Both the position numbers and the translations under genes were made by a program. The notes beneath the pieces are model-generated. The model did not search any database and was not told the DNA's origin. It saw only the letters and a program-made list of their open reading frames with translations. From Limnohabitans radicicola (GTDB lineage: Bacteria; Pseudomonadota; Gammaproteobacteria; Burkholderiales; Burkholderiaceae_C), in the NCBI RefSeq assembly GCF_014837235.1, contig NZ_JACYFT010000001.1, positions 1,191,688-1,255,687 of the forward strand: 64,000 bases of DNA, in the 5' to 3' direction. This document shows positions 17,097 through 24,957 of the stretch, piece after piece (position 1 is the stretch's first letter; every line of letters begins with the position of its first letter).

Positions 17097-18965
17097 ATGA
17101 ACTCACCCGTGATGCAGGGCCTGAACCTCAACACACCCGCGTACGTCAAGAACGCGAAACTGATCGCCTGGGTCGCCGAAATGGCCGCCCTGTGCAAGCC
17201 CGCCAACATCTACTGGTGTGACGGCTCCCAGGAAGAATACGACCGGCTGTGCGCCGAACTGGTGACTGCGGGCACCTTCAAAAAGCTCAACCCCGCCAAG
17301 CGCCCCAACTCTTTCCTGGCCTGCTCAGACCCGTCGGATGTGGCCCGCGTGGAAGACCGCACCTACATCTGCTCGGCCAAAAAGGAAGACGCCGGCCCCA
17401 CCAACAACTGGATGGAACCCGCGCAGATGCGCGCCACGCTGCAGCCCCTGTTTGACGGCTGCATGGCTGGCCGCACCATGTATGTGGTGCCGTTCTCGAT
17501 GGGCCCGCTGGGCTCGCACATCAGCCACATCGGCATCGAACTGACCGACAGCGCCTACGTGGCCGTCAACCAGAAAATCATGACCCGCATGGGCAAAGCC
17601 GTGTTCGACGTGCTGGGCACCAACGGCGAATTCGTGCCCTGCATGCACACCGTGGGCGCGCCTTTGGCTGCCGGTCAGAAGGACACCACCTCCTGGCCCT
17701 GCAACCCCACCACCAAGTACATCGTGCACTACCCCGAGACCCGCGAGATCTGGTCCTACGGTTCGGGCTACGGCGGCAACGCGCTGCTGGGCAAGAAGTG
17801 CTTTGCGCTGCGCATCGCCTCCAACATGGGCCGTGACCAGGGCTGGCTGGCCGAGCACATGCTGATCCTGGGCGTGACCAACCCCGAGGGCAAGAAGTAC
17901 CACGTCGCCGCCGCCTTCCCCAGCGCCTGCGGCAAGACCAACTTCTCGATGCTGGTGCCGCCCAAGGCCTTTGAAGGCTGGAAGGTCACCACCATCGGTG
18001 ACGACATCGCTTGGGTCAAACCCCACGCCGACGGCAAGATGTACGCCATCAACCCGGAAGCGGGTTACTTCGGTGTCGCACCCGGCACCAACATGAAGAC
18101 CAACCCCAACTGCATGCTGAGCCTGCACAAGGACGTGATCTTCACCAACGTGGCCCTCACAGACGATGGCGACGTGTGGTGGGAAGGCATGGAAAAGGAC
18201 ACCGGCAAGCTGCCCGATCACCTGATCGACTGGCAAGGCAAGGACTGGACCCCACAGATCGCCAAGGAAACCGGTGCCAAAGCCGCCCACCCCAACGCCC
18301 GCTTCACCGTAGCCGCGACCAACAACCCCGCACTCGACCCCGCCTGGGACGACGCCGCGGGCGTGCCGATCGACGCCTTCATGTTCGGTGGCCGCCGCTC
18401 GACCACCGTGCCGCTGGTCACCGAGGCTCGCAGCTGGACCGAAGGTGTTTACATGGCCGCGACCATGGGCTCAGAGACCACCGCTGCCGCCTTTGGCGCG
18501 CAAGGCGTGGTGCGCCGCGACCCGTTCGCGATGCTGCCCTTCTGCGGCTACAACATGAGCGACTACTTCCAGCACTGGCTGGACACCGGCGCCAAGGCTG
18601 AGGCCGCTGGCCACAAGCTGCCCGCCATGTACTGCGTGAACTGGTTCCGCAAAGGCGAAGACGGCTCGTTTGTCTGGCCTGGCTACGGCGACAACATGCG
18701 CGTGCTCAAGTGGATGATCGATCGCCTCGAAGGCAAAGCCCAAGGCGAACAGACCATGTTCGGCGTGGCCCCCACATACGGCGAAATCAACTGGAACGGC
18801 ATCGCGTTCAGCGCCGAGCAGTTTAAGGCCGTCACCAGCATCGACAAAGCCGCCTGGCAAGCCGAGTTCAAGCTGCACGACGAACACTTCGCCCAACTGA
18901 GCTACCACCTGCCCCAAGCACTGCTGGACACCAAGGCCGCTCTGGAAGCCCGCCTGGCCGCCTGA
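17097..18965 (+). CDS. pckG: Phosphoenolpyruvate carboxykinase (GTP)
   Basis: A 622-residue GTP-dependent PEPCK, full length for the family. The kinase P-loop PSACGKTNF lies near 280, with the adjacent GDDIAWVK metal-binding stretch. The substrate-site [12 protein letters not shown] lies near 425 and the lid/guanine region includes [12 protein letters not shown]. It converts oxaloacetate and GTP to PEP and CO2, the entry step to gluconeogenesis when cells grow on acids. That fits a genome rich in acyl-CoA degradation. The ATG follows GGAGCTTTCCCC. It is monocistronic, with a terminator 48 bases past the stop. Confidence 0.98.
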   Translation: MNSPVMQGLNLNTPAYVKNAKLIAWVAEMAALCKPANIYWCDGSQEEYDRLCAELVTAGTFKKLNPAKRPNSFLACSDPSDVARVEDRTYICSAKKEDAGPTNNWMEPAQMRATLQPLFDGCMAGRTMYVVPFSMGPLGSHISHIGIELTDSAYVAVNQKIMTRMGKAVFDVLGTNGEFVPCMHTVGAPLAAGQKDTTSWPCNPTTKYIVHYPETREIWSYGSGYGGNALLGKKCFALRIASNMGRDQGWLAEHMLILGVTNPEGKKYHVAAAFPSACGKTNFSMLVPPKAFEGWKVTTIGDDIAWVKPHADGKMYAINPEAGYFGVAPGTNMKTNPNCMLSLHKDVIFTNVALTDDGDVWWEGMEKDTGKLPDHLIDWQGKDWTPQIAKETGAKAAHPNARFTVAATNNPALDPAWDDAAGVPIDAFMFGGRRSTTVPLVTEARSWTEGVYMAATMGSETTAAAFGAQGVVRRDPFAMLPFCGYNMSDYFQHWLDTGAKAEAAGHKLPAMYCVNWFRKGEDGSFVWPGYGDNMRVLKWMIDRLEGKAQGEQTMFGVAPTYGEINWNGIAFSAEQFKAVTSIDKAAWQAEFKLHDEHFAQLSYHLPQALLDTKAALEARLAA

Positions 18966-19012
18966 ACATCCACACCAGATCAGGTTCAGCGCCCACCCGG
19001 CGCCGGATCTTG

Positions 19013-19047
19013 AAACCGCCCCGGCCACAAACCGGGGCGGTTTTTTT
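19013..19047 (+). terminator. Intrinsic terminator after pckG
   Basis: AACCGCCCCGG (19014-19024) pairs perfectly with CCGGGGCGGTT (19032-19042) around a seven-base loop, followed by T to 19047. The T tract touches the stop codon of the converging regulator gene, so the two genes are packed end to end. Confidence 0.93.
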
Positions 19048-20104
19048 ACGGCTGCACAGCCTGTGCGCCGCCAAACATCCGCACCAATTTCTCCACCTCG
19101 GGCGTCAAGCCCATGGTCTTGATGCGCAATTCGGGGTGGGCCGTGGCGAAGACGCGGAACACCTCGTCCACAAAGGCCTGCCCCACAAACACCACGCCTT
19201 CAAAGTCGAGAACGACGGTCTTGAACTGGGTCGCGCGCTCCATGACCCATTTGGCTTGGGAGCGCGAGACCAGTTCACTGCTGAGCTGGGCCAGGCGCAC
19301 CGGGATTTCGGTGGTGTGAAAGGCCTGGCCGCCCACTTCATCGGGGTCGAAATACTTGAGGTACACGTCATTGGGGCTGCGCGTGCTGTCCACCGCAATG
19401 CCCATGCGCACCACGGTCTGCGCGCCCAAGGGTTTGAGCTGGGCGTTCGAGTCGATCCAGTCGAACCGGGGCAGGGGTTGGGTGGCCTCGTGCGGGTCAA
19501 AGCGCAGGCCACGCGATTCAATTGCAAAGCCGTCCATCATGCGCGAGGACACAAAGATGCCCATGCCCGAGTGGCCTTCTGCAGCGGTGGTGTACTTGCC
19601 TTTGGACAGCTCCAGAATCGCCAGACGCGGATCGAACAACTGCGCCGCTTGCGCGACCTTGCCAAAAATGCCCACGCCGTCGTCGGCCACCAGCATCTGC
19701 AGTTGCCCGGCGTCCAGGTGCAAGCCCATCAGCACGCGCTCTCCGCCTGAATGGTCCAGCGCGTTGTTGAGCATTTCGGTGAACGCCGTCTGGGCCAGGC
19801 TTTTGATGTTGCGCGGCAAATCCAGCAGCAAGGGAGCGAGGTGCACTTCCCAAACGGCCATTTCGCCGCCGCCTTGCAACAGGCTTTGCCGTGTCTGTAC
19901 GCCCAGCCAGAAACGGCGTGCGCCCAGACTGTAGGTCTGCCGTGTGCCACTGCCGTGGCGCTGCAGGTAGCCCGCGTCGGCCAGTTTCTGGATGCGGCGC
20001 GACACCGCCACCCGCGACAAGCCGGTTTGTGCAGTGGCTTCGCTGGCCAACGCCCCTTGCCGGGCGGCGCAGGCCAGGATGATTGCATCGTTGGGGTCCA
20101 GCAT
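19046..20104 (-). CDS. HTH-GHKL ATPase-DUF4325 fusion regulator
   Basis: A 352-residue protein with three recognisable parts. Residues about 5-60 form a winged-helix DNA-binding domain of MarR/ArsR appearance (ATAQTGLSRVAVSRRIQKL). Residues about 85-240 are a histidine kinase-like ATPase: N-box E110 to N114, G1 box DDGVG at 141-145, G2 box GHSGMG at 177-182, and no phospho-acceptor histidine domain. Residues about 262-345 match DUF4325, a STAS-like module. This suggests an ATP-sensing transcription regulator related to anti-sigma kinase partner switches; that role is inferred. It is divergent from a DMT exporter across an AT-rich gap. Confidence 0.85.
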   Translation of the reverse strand: MLDPNDAIILACAARQGALASEATAQTGLSRVAVSRRIQKLADAGYLQRHGSGTRQTYSLGARRFWLGVQTRQSLLQGGGEMAVWEVHLAPLLLDLPRNIKSLAQTAFTEMLNNALDHSGGERVLMGLHLDAGQLQMLVADDGVGIFGKVAQAAQLFDPRLAILELSKGKYTTAAEGHSGMGIFVSSRMMDGFAIESRGLRFDPHEATQPLPRFDWIDSNAQLKPLGAQTVVRMGIAVDSTRSPNDVYLKYFDPDEVGGQAFHTTEIPVRLAQLSSELVSRSQAKWVMERATQFKTVVLDFEGVVFVGQAFVDEVFRVFATAHPELRIKTMGLTPEVEKLVRMFGGAQAVQP

Positions 20105-20311
20105 TTGTACACTTAAACTGTCTTTTGAAGTTGATGATTGTATCTCAGAAAGTATGTTTTTGTATATTCATCTTGTCCAATCCATGCCCCAGCTGCTTGC
20201 GCAACAAGACGGCCAGAATGCTCAAAGTCGTGGTGAATGCCAATCCACCAGCGCAGTCGGGGCGTCTACCAGCAGAAAGGCCTGGTTTTCTGGCGGCACA
20301 ATCCAGGCCCT
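20105..20311. promoter_or_regulatory. AT-rich divergent intergenic region
   Basis: About 207 bases, clearly richer in A and T than the flanking genes, lie between the HTH-ATPase regulator and the exporter. The segment right before the regulator start (TTTGTACACTTAAACTG on the plus strand) could be its promoter and autoregulatory site. No gene-like frame was found here; the exporter frame can be extended leftwards but lacks a good start. Confidence 0.35.
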
Positions 20312-21235
20312 ATGCCATTTTTGAAAACCCCTGAATCACGCGCGCGCCTGGCCCTGTGGCTGCTGTGGATCACACCTGCGCTGTGGTCGGTCAATTACAT
20401 CGTGGCCCGCGCAGCACCGGGTGTGGTGCAACCGCATGTGCTGGCCCTGGGGCGCTGGGGGCTGGCGGCCACGGCGCTGGCCGTGCTGGCGCGCCACGAA
20501 CTGACACGCCATTGGCGACACACCTTGCGCCATGCCTGGCAGTACCTGGTGCTGGGCACGCTGGGCATGCTCATTTGCGGAGCCTGGGTGTACAAGGGTG
20601 CGCAGACCACTTCGGCCATCAACATCGCCCTGATTTACGCCGCCTCGCCCGTACTGATTGCGCTGGGCGCAGTGCTCTGGCTGGGAGAGCGGTTTTCGTG
20701 GCAGCAGGCGCTGGGGGTGCTGGTGGCCATGGCGGGGGTCTTCCATGTGGTGGTCAAAGGCCAATGGCTGTCTTTGGGTGCAGTGCAATGGGTCGCGGGC
20801 GACGGCTGGATCGTGCTGTGCATGGTCTCCTGGGCTGCCTATGCCTTGCTGCTCAAAAAATGGCCCAGCCCCTTGGGCAGCACCGCACGCCTGGCGGCCA
20901 CGGCGCTTGGCGGCTCGTTGGTACTTCTGCCTTTTGCCCTGATGGAGTGGTCACAGGCAGACCGCCCGGCCTGGTCGGCACAGGCCACGCTGCTGGTGCT
21001 GTCGGCCGCTTTGCTGCCGGGCATGGGCGCCTATTGGGCCTACGGCTTTTCGCAAAAAGTCCTGGGGGCCAGCCGCGTGGCCGCCAGCCTCTACCTCGGC
21101 CCGCTGTATGGCGGCCTGGCCGCCTGGGCCGTGCTGCGCGAACCCATGGGCTGGCACCACATCATAGGCGCAGGGCTGATCCTGCCCGGCATCTACCTGG
21201 CTTCGCGCACAGCCCCCGAGACCCCTGAACCCTGA
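20312..21235 (+). CDS. EamA-family (DMT) transporter
   Basis: A 307-residue inner-membrane protein with ten predicted hydrophobic spans in two EamA repeats (about 15-145 and 160-295). Family marks are WSVNYIVARAA at the start of repeat 1, INIALIYAASPVLIALGAVLWLGE (split over two helices) and VAASLYLGPLYGGLAAWAVL in repeat 2. Such proteins usually export amino acids or other metabolites; the substrate is unknown. The chosen ATG (MPFLKTPES) has only a weak ribosome binding site. It stands divergent from the HTH-ATPase regulator. Confidence 0.88.
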   Translation: MPFLKTPESRARLALWLLWITPALWSVNYIVARAAPGVVQPHVLALGRWGLAATALAVLARHELTRHWRHTLRHAWQYLVLGTLGMLICGAWVYKGAQTTSAINIALIYAASPVLIALGAVLWLGERFSWQQALGVLVAMAGVFHVVVKGQWLSLGAVQWVAGDGWIVLCMVSWAAYALLLKKWPSPLGSTARLAATALGGSLVLLPFALMEWSQADRPAWSAQATLLVLSAALLPGMGAYWAYGFSQKVLGASRVAASLYLGPLYGGLAAWAVLREPMGWHHIIGAGLILPGIYLASRTAPETPEP

Positions 21236-21243
21236 ACACACGC

Positions 21244-21267
21244 GAAAAAAAGCCGCCCGAAGGCGGC
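21244..21267 (-). terminator. Intrinsic terminator for the minus-strand membrane protein gene
   Basis: Read on the minus strand, GCCGCC pairs with GGCGGC around TTCG and is followed by seven T. It lies 27 bases past the stop of the gene ending at 21294 and just past the stop of the converging exporter gene. Confidence 0.88.
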
Positions 21268-21293
21268 CTGGATGCTGAGCGCCGACAGGCGGG

Positions 21294-21752
21294 TCAGATG
21301 TAATGCAGGCGGTTGCGCACGATGCGGGCGGCACGGCGGTGGCTCAGGGCCACCACATCCTGGGCAGGGGCGTCTTCGTTGTCTTCGCGGTCAAAGGCGG
21401 CTTGCAGATCGGCCATCATGCGGCTGTCGCTCTGGGCCATGGCCCACAGGCGGCGATCCGAGCGGCGCTGGGCCACGCCCGCAGACCAGCTGTCCAGGCT
21501 TTGCATCACGTTTTGCGCCAAGTGGCGCGACAGACCACGCAGTGCAGCAATCGCCACCACGGCCACGACCCACAGGGCGATCCAGGCGGCAATGACGTGG
21601 CTTTCAGCCCAAGGCTCCATGAGCTGATCGGCCATGACCACCAAAGTGGCCACCCCTGCGCTCAGCAACAGGCTGGCCAGTGCTTTGGAAGAAGTGGCGG
21701 GCTTTTGCGCCTGCGCCAGCGGGTTCATGGAAGTGTGTGTTTGCGAGTTCAT
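21294..21752 (-). CDS. Hypothetical two-span membrane protein
   Basis: A 152-residue protein with a polar N-terminus, two closely spaced hydrophobic helices (about 24-42 and 50-70) joined by a short acidic loop, and a basic cytoplasmic tail rich in arginine and alanine (RRSDRRLWAMAQSDSRMM, HRRAARIVRNR). I recognise no named family. The final terminator and isolated position suggest a single-gene transcript divergent from the LysR gene. Codon use matches the core genome. Confidence 0.75.
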   Translation of the reverse strand: MNSQTHTSMNPLAQAQKPATSSKALASLLLSAGVATLVVMADQLMEPWAESHVIAAWIALWVVAVVAIAALRGLSRHLAQNVMQSLDSWSAGVAQRRSDRRLWAMAQSDSRMMADLQAAFDREDNEDAPAQDVVALSHRRAARIVRNRLHYI

Positions 21753-21890
21753 TTTTTATTCCCTTTCGATTCATTTGCAGTTTTGTGAATTCAAGTTAAC
21801 AAAACCATGAGGCGAATATTAGGGTTAATACCTGTGTTGTTCAACTTTATATTCATGATGTGTATCATTCACAACAGTGATGAATACCCC
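21753..21890. promoter_or_regulatory. AT-rich divergent promoter region upstream of LysR
   Basis: These 138 AT-rich bases separate a minus-strand membrane protein from a LysR gene. TCAC-AACA-GTGA is a perfect 4-4-4 palindrome at 21869-21880, inside a wider ATTCA/TGAAT inverted repeat (21867-21885), ten bases before the LysR ATG. This suits autoregulation by the LysR protein, but the arms are short and the call is tentative. Confidence 0.35.
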
Positions 21891-22868
21891 ATGAACGCCA
21901 CACCCGCCTTGTCTTTTCGCTCTCTGGACCTGAACCTGCTTCGGGTCTTTGACGAAGTCATGGCCGAGCGCAGCTTGACCCGCGCGGCGCACAACCTGTC
22001 ACTCACACAGCCAGCCGTCAGCAACGCGCTGCGCCGTTTGCGGGACACCCTGGGCGACGAGCTGGTGCGCAGGCAAGGCCAGGGGCTGGCCCCCACGCCG
22101 CGCGCCGTGGCGCTGTGGCCCAGCGTGCGCGAGGCGTTGCGCCAGCTCGAATCGGTCATCGTGCCCAGCGCCTTTGTGCCTGCCCAGGCCAGCAACACCT
22201 TTGTGCTGGGCATGGCCGACGCCACCGCAGCCGAGCTGATGGGCGGCTTGGCCAGCCGACTGGAGCGGGACGCGCCAGGCGTCTCGCTGAGGGTGCTGCC
22301 CCTGACCACGCGTGACCCGCGCCAGCTGCTGGCCGACGGCGTGGCCGATGTGGCACTGGGCTACTTTCCGGCGGTGCTGACCGACCTGACGGCGCGTGCC
22401 CAGTCGGGCGAGGCGGTCACCTTCGGACACCAGCACCTGTACGCCGGGGAATACGTCTGCGTCATGCGGCGTGGCCACCCATTGGCCGATCGCCCACTGA
22501 CGCTGGATGCCTATTGCGCCGCACGCCACCTGCTGGTGAGTTTTTCAGGGCGGCCCTACGGTTTTGTCGATGAAGCGCTCGCATCGATCGGGCGACAGCG
22601 GCGCATCGTGCTCACCGTCAACCAGTTTTTCACGGCGGGCCGCGTGGTGGTGAACTCGGACCTGTTCACCGTGCTGCCGCGCCACTTTGTGCCCACCACG
22701 GGCATGGCCGACCAGCTGGTGCTGCACGAGTTGCCGCTCGATGTGCCGCCTGTGCATGTGCAGGCACTGTGGCACCGCCGCGTGCAGCACGACAGCGCCC
22801 ACCAGTGGCTGCGCGAAGCGCTGCTGCAAGTGGCCCGCGAAGCCTTCGGGCAAGATGAGGCCACATGA
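21891..22868 (+). CDS. LysR-family transcriptional regulator
   Basis: A 325-residue LysR regulator. The N-terminal winged helix-turn-helix (about 10-70) starts DLNLLRVFDEVMAERSLT, with SLTQPAVSNALRRLR as the recognition helix. A two-lobe ligand-binding domain spans about 100-300. The N-terminal style is the PcpR/NahR/NodD-like subgroup, which often senses aromatic or acyl ligands. The ATG at MNATPALSF is preferred; the frame upstream is in AT-rich promoter DNA. The stop overlaps the next gene's start (ATGA), so a metallophosphoesterase is co-translated. Confidence 0.94.
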   Translation: MNATPALSFRSLDLNLLRVFDEVMAERSLTRAAHNLSLTQPAVSNALRRLRDTLGDELVRRQGQGLAPTPRAVALWPSVREALRQLESVIVPSAFVPAQASNTFVLGMADATAAELMGGLASRLERDAPGVSLRVLPLTTRDPRQLLADGVADVALGYFPAVLTDLTARAQSGEAVTFGHQHLYAGEYVCVMRRGHPLADRPLTLDAYCAARHLLVSFSGRPYGFVDEALASIGRQRRIVLTVNQFFTAGRVVVNSDLFTVLPRHFVPTTGMADQLVLHELPLDVPPVHVQALWHRRVQHDSAHQWLREALLQVAREAFGQDEAT

Positions 22869-23737
22869 ACATCCAACTGCTGTCGGACCTGCACCTGGAG
22901 TCGCACCCGCACCTGGCGCCCGAGCCTGCGCCTGGGGCCGACGTGCTGGTGCTGGCCGGTGACATCGGCTCCTACCAGGCCGGCTCGGCCTTGCAGGCAC
23001 AAGGCGACGCCAACTTTGGGCTGCAGCGCTTTTCGCCACACCACGGCTGGCCCACGCCCGTGCTGTTTGTGCCCGGCAACCACGAATACGACGGCCTGGA
23101 CTTTGACCAAGCCCACGCCCGGCTGCGCGACACCTGTGAGCGGCTGGGCATCACCTGGCTCGAGCGCGAAGTGGTACAGCTTGGCGGTGTGCGCTTTGTG
23201 GGCACCACGCTGTGGACCGACTTTGACGCGCTGGGGCCACTGGCAGGGCAGCCCTTGCCCGACCCCAGCTCGGACAAGTTCCCGGCGCACTTCCACCACC
23301 CCAACAGCCAGTACACGCGCCAGCTCAAGGCGCGCGACAAGGCTTTTCGTGCCGCCAACTACTACCTGCGCAAAACCGGCACCACCCGCGCGGACGAGCC
23401 CTGGCTGGCTGAGCAGGTGCGCGAGCAGGCCCTGGTGTGCCAGGCCTGGCTGCAGCGCACCCTGAACACGCCGTTTGATGGCAGCACCGTGGTCGTCACG
23501 CACTTTGCGCCCAGCCTGCGCAGCAGCGACCCGCGCTACGGCCTGGTGCCGGGCACAGCGGGTTTTTGCAACGCACTCGACCCGCTGCTGGCACACGCTC
23601 ACCTGTGGCTGCACGGCCACCTGCATTGCCCCAGCGACTACGAACACGCAGGCTGCCGTGTGGTGGCCAACCCCCGCGGCTACGACAAGAAACAGGAACA
23701 CCTGGGTTTTGTGGCCCAGCGCACCGTGCAGGTCTGA
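22865..23737 (+). CDS. Calcineurin-like metallophosphoesterase
   Basis: A 290-residue metallophosphoesterase with the metal-ligand motifs in order: SDLHLE (D-x-H, about 7-12), LAGDIG (about 30), PGNHEYDG (about 68-75), a THFAPS histidine (about 220), and GHLHCPSDY (G-H-x-H, about 255). It would hydrolyse phosphomonoesters or diesters with two metal ions in the cytosol, as there is no signal peptide. It is translationally coupled to the LysR gene upstream. The substrate is not identifiable from sequence. Confidence 0.9.
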   Translation: MNIQLLSDLHLESHPHLAPEPAPGADVLVLAGDIGSYQAGSALQAQGDANFGLQRFSPHHGWPTPVLFVPGNHEYDGLDFDQAHARLRDTCERLGITWLEREVVQLGGVRFVGTTLWTDFDALGPLAGQPLPDPSSDKFPAHFHHPNSQYTRQLKARDKAFRAANYYLRKTGTTRADEPWLAEQVREQALVCQAWLQRTLNTPFDGSTVVVTHFAPSLRSSDPRYGLVPGTAGFCNALDPLLAHAHLWLHGHLHCPSDYEHAGCRVVANPRGYDKKQEHLGFVAQRTVQV

Positions 23738-23761
23738 AAGACGGCGACGGCGCAGCAAACC

Positions 23762-23803
23762 TTGACCGCCGTCAAATCCGGCGCACCCGAGCTGCTCTAC
23801 AGT
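23762..23803 (+). promoter_or_regulatory. FNR/ANR-type box and class II promoter of the stress gene
   Basis: TTGAC-CGCC-GTCAA (23762-23775) is a perfect palindrome one base per arm away from the FNR/ANR consensus TTGAT-N4-ATCAA. TACAGT at 23798-23803 is a possible -10 element. A start near 23810 would put the box centre at about -41.5, the classical position for FNR-activated class II promoters. Universal stress genes are frequent targets of oxygen-responsive FNR-family regulators in proteobacteria. The factor itself is not in the window. Confidence 0.65.
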
Positions 23804-23837
23804 GAATGCATCCCCCCTCATTCACAAGGAGCTCCTC

Positions 23838-24260
23838 ATGAAAATCCTGCTGGCCGTCGACGGAAGTGACTACACCAAAAAAATGCTGGCTTACCTGGCC
23901 ACACACGAAGAGCTGTTCAGCACCTCGCACCGCTTCACCTTGTTGACCGTCCAACCCCAATTGCCGGCGCATGCCCGCAGCGTGGTCGGCAAGGAAGCGG
24001 TCGACACCTACCACCGCGAGGAATCCGAAAAAGTCCTGGGCCCTGTGGTGAAGTTTTTGCTGCGCCACGGCATCGACGCCAAGAGCCTGTCCAAGGTGGG
24101 GCATGCGGGCGAGATCATTGCCAAAACGGCCGAAAGCGGAAAGTTCGACATGGTGGTGCTGGGCTCGCACGGCCACAGCGCTTTGGGCAACCTGGTGATG
24201 GGCTCGGTGGCCACGCAAGTGCTGGCGCGTTGCAAGGTGCCCGTGCTGCTGGTGCGTTGA
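23838..24260 (+). CDS. Universal stress protein (UspA family)
   Basis: A 140-residue single-domain universal stress protein. It opens KILLAVDGSDYT and closes with the ATP-binding pattern GSHGHSALGNLVMGSVATQVL (split here as GSHGHSALGN and GSVATQVL) then CKVPVLLVR. ATP-binding stress proteins help survival under growth arrest or low oxygen. AAGGAG seven bases before the ATG fixes the start; an in-frame ATG 12 codons earlier has none. An FNR-type site lies upstream. It converges on a tetR gene with a seven-base gap. Confidence 0.94.
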   Translation: MKILLAVDGSDYTKKMLAYLATHEELFSTSHRFTLLTVQPQLPAHARSVVGKEAVDTYHREESEKVLGPVVKFLLRHGIDAKSLSKVGHAGEIIAKTAESGKFDMVVLGSHGHSALGNLVMGSVATQVLARCKVPVLLVR

Positions 24261-24267
24261 AGAACGC

Positions 24268-24891
24268 TCAGCGGGCGCGCAAGCCGTCAAAGCAGGTGCT
24301 CATCACCAGATCCAGGATTTCCTCGTCCGTGTGCTGCTCACCCATTTGCAGGAATTCGATCACCGGGTCGCAGGCCCGCGCAAACAAGGTGTAGAGCACC
24401 GCCACAGCGGGCAACGCCGGGTTGATCTGACCTTGCGCCTGCGCCTGCTCGATCCAGCCGCCCAACACGTCGCTGACCTCCATCAGGCCGTCCATGTAGT
24501 CCTTGCTGGCCATCAGCGTGGCGCGCAAGCTGGAGTTCTGGGAAGGCAGCGAAGGCATCAGGCCCTGGATCTTGAGGCCCATGGTCCAGCGCGTCACGCG
24601 CTTGAGCTTGTCCAGCGGCGAGGCGTCTTCTGGCAACTCCTGGATGAAGGCTTGCGCCCGCTGCATGGCGGTGACCATGGCCGCGCAGGCCAGGTCTTCC
24701 TTGCTCGCAAAGTGTTTGTAGAGGCTGGCCTTGGCAATGCCCACTTCGGCTGCCACTTCGTCCACCGTCATGGCCTCAAAGCCTTTTTCGGCCAGCAGCC
24801 GATTGACCGACTGGATGATGGCCGTCTCGCGTGCCGCGAGCATCTGCTGCTTGAAAGACTTTTTGGGTGGGGCCGATGGGTTTGCGCTCAT
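24268..24891 (-). CDS. TetR-family transcriptional regulator
   Basis: A 207-residue TetR protein. The helix-turn-helix is at about 30-70 (KGFEAMTVDEVAAEVGIAKA then SLYKHFASKEDL); the C-terminal ligand domain is helical. It would repress an unidentified target in response to a small ligand. It ends next to the stress gene and follows the PhoD-like gene in the same direction after 66 bases, so it could be read from that operon or from its own promoter. Confidence 0.92.
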   Translation of the reverse strand: MSANPSAPPKKSFKQQMLAARETAIIQSVNRLLAEKGFEAMTVDEVAAEVGIAKASLYKHFASKEDLACAAMVTAMQRAQAFIQELPEDASPLDKLKRVTRWTMGLKIQGLMPSLPSQNSSLRATLMASKDYMDGLMEVSDVLGGWIEQAQAQGQINPALPAVAVLYTLFARACDPVIEFLQMGEQHTDEEILDLVMSTCFDGLRAR

Positions 24892-24957
24892 GAGATCACA
24901 TTGTATGCACGCCGTTCAAGCCACGACTGGCGCGTCACATTTCACCCCTCCCTCGCA

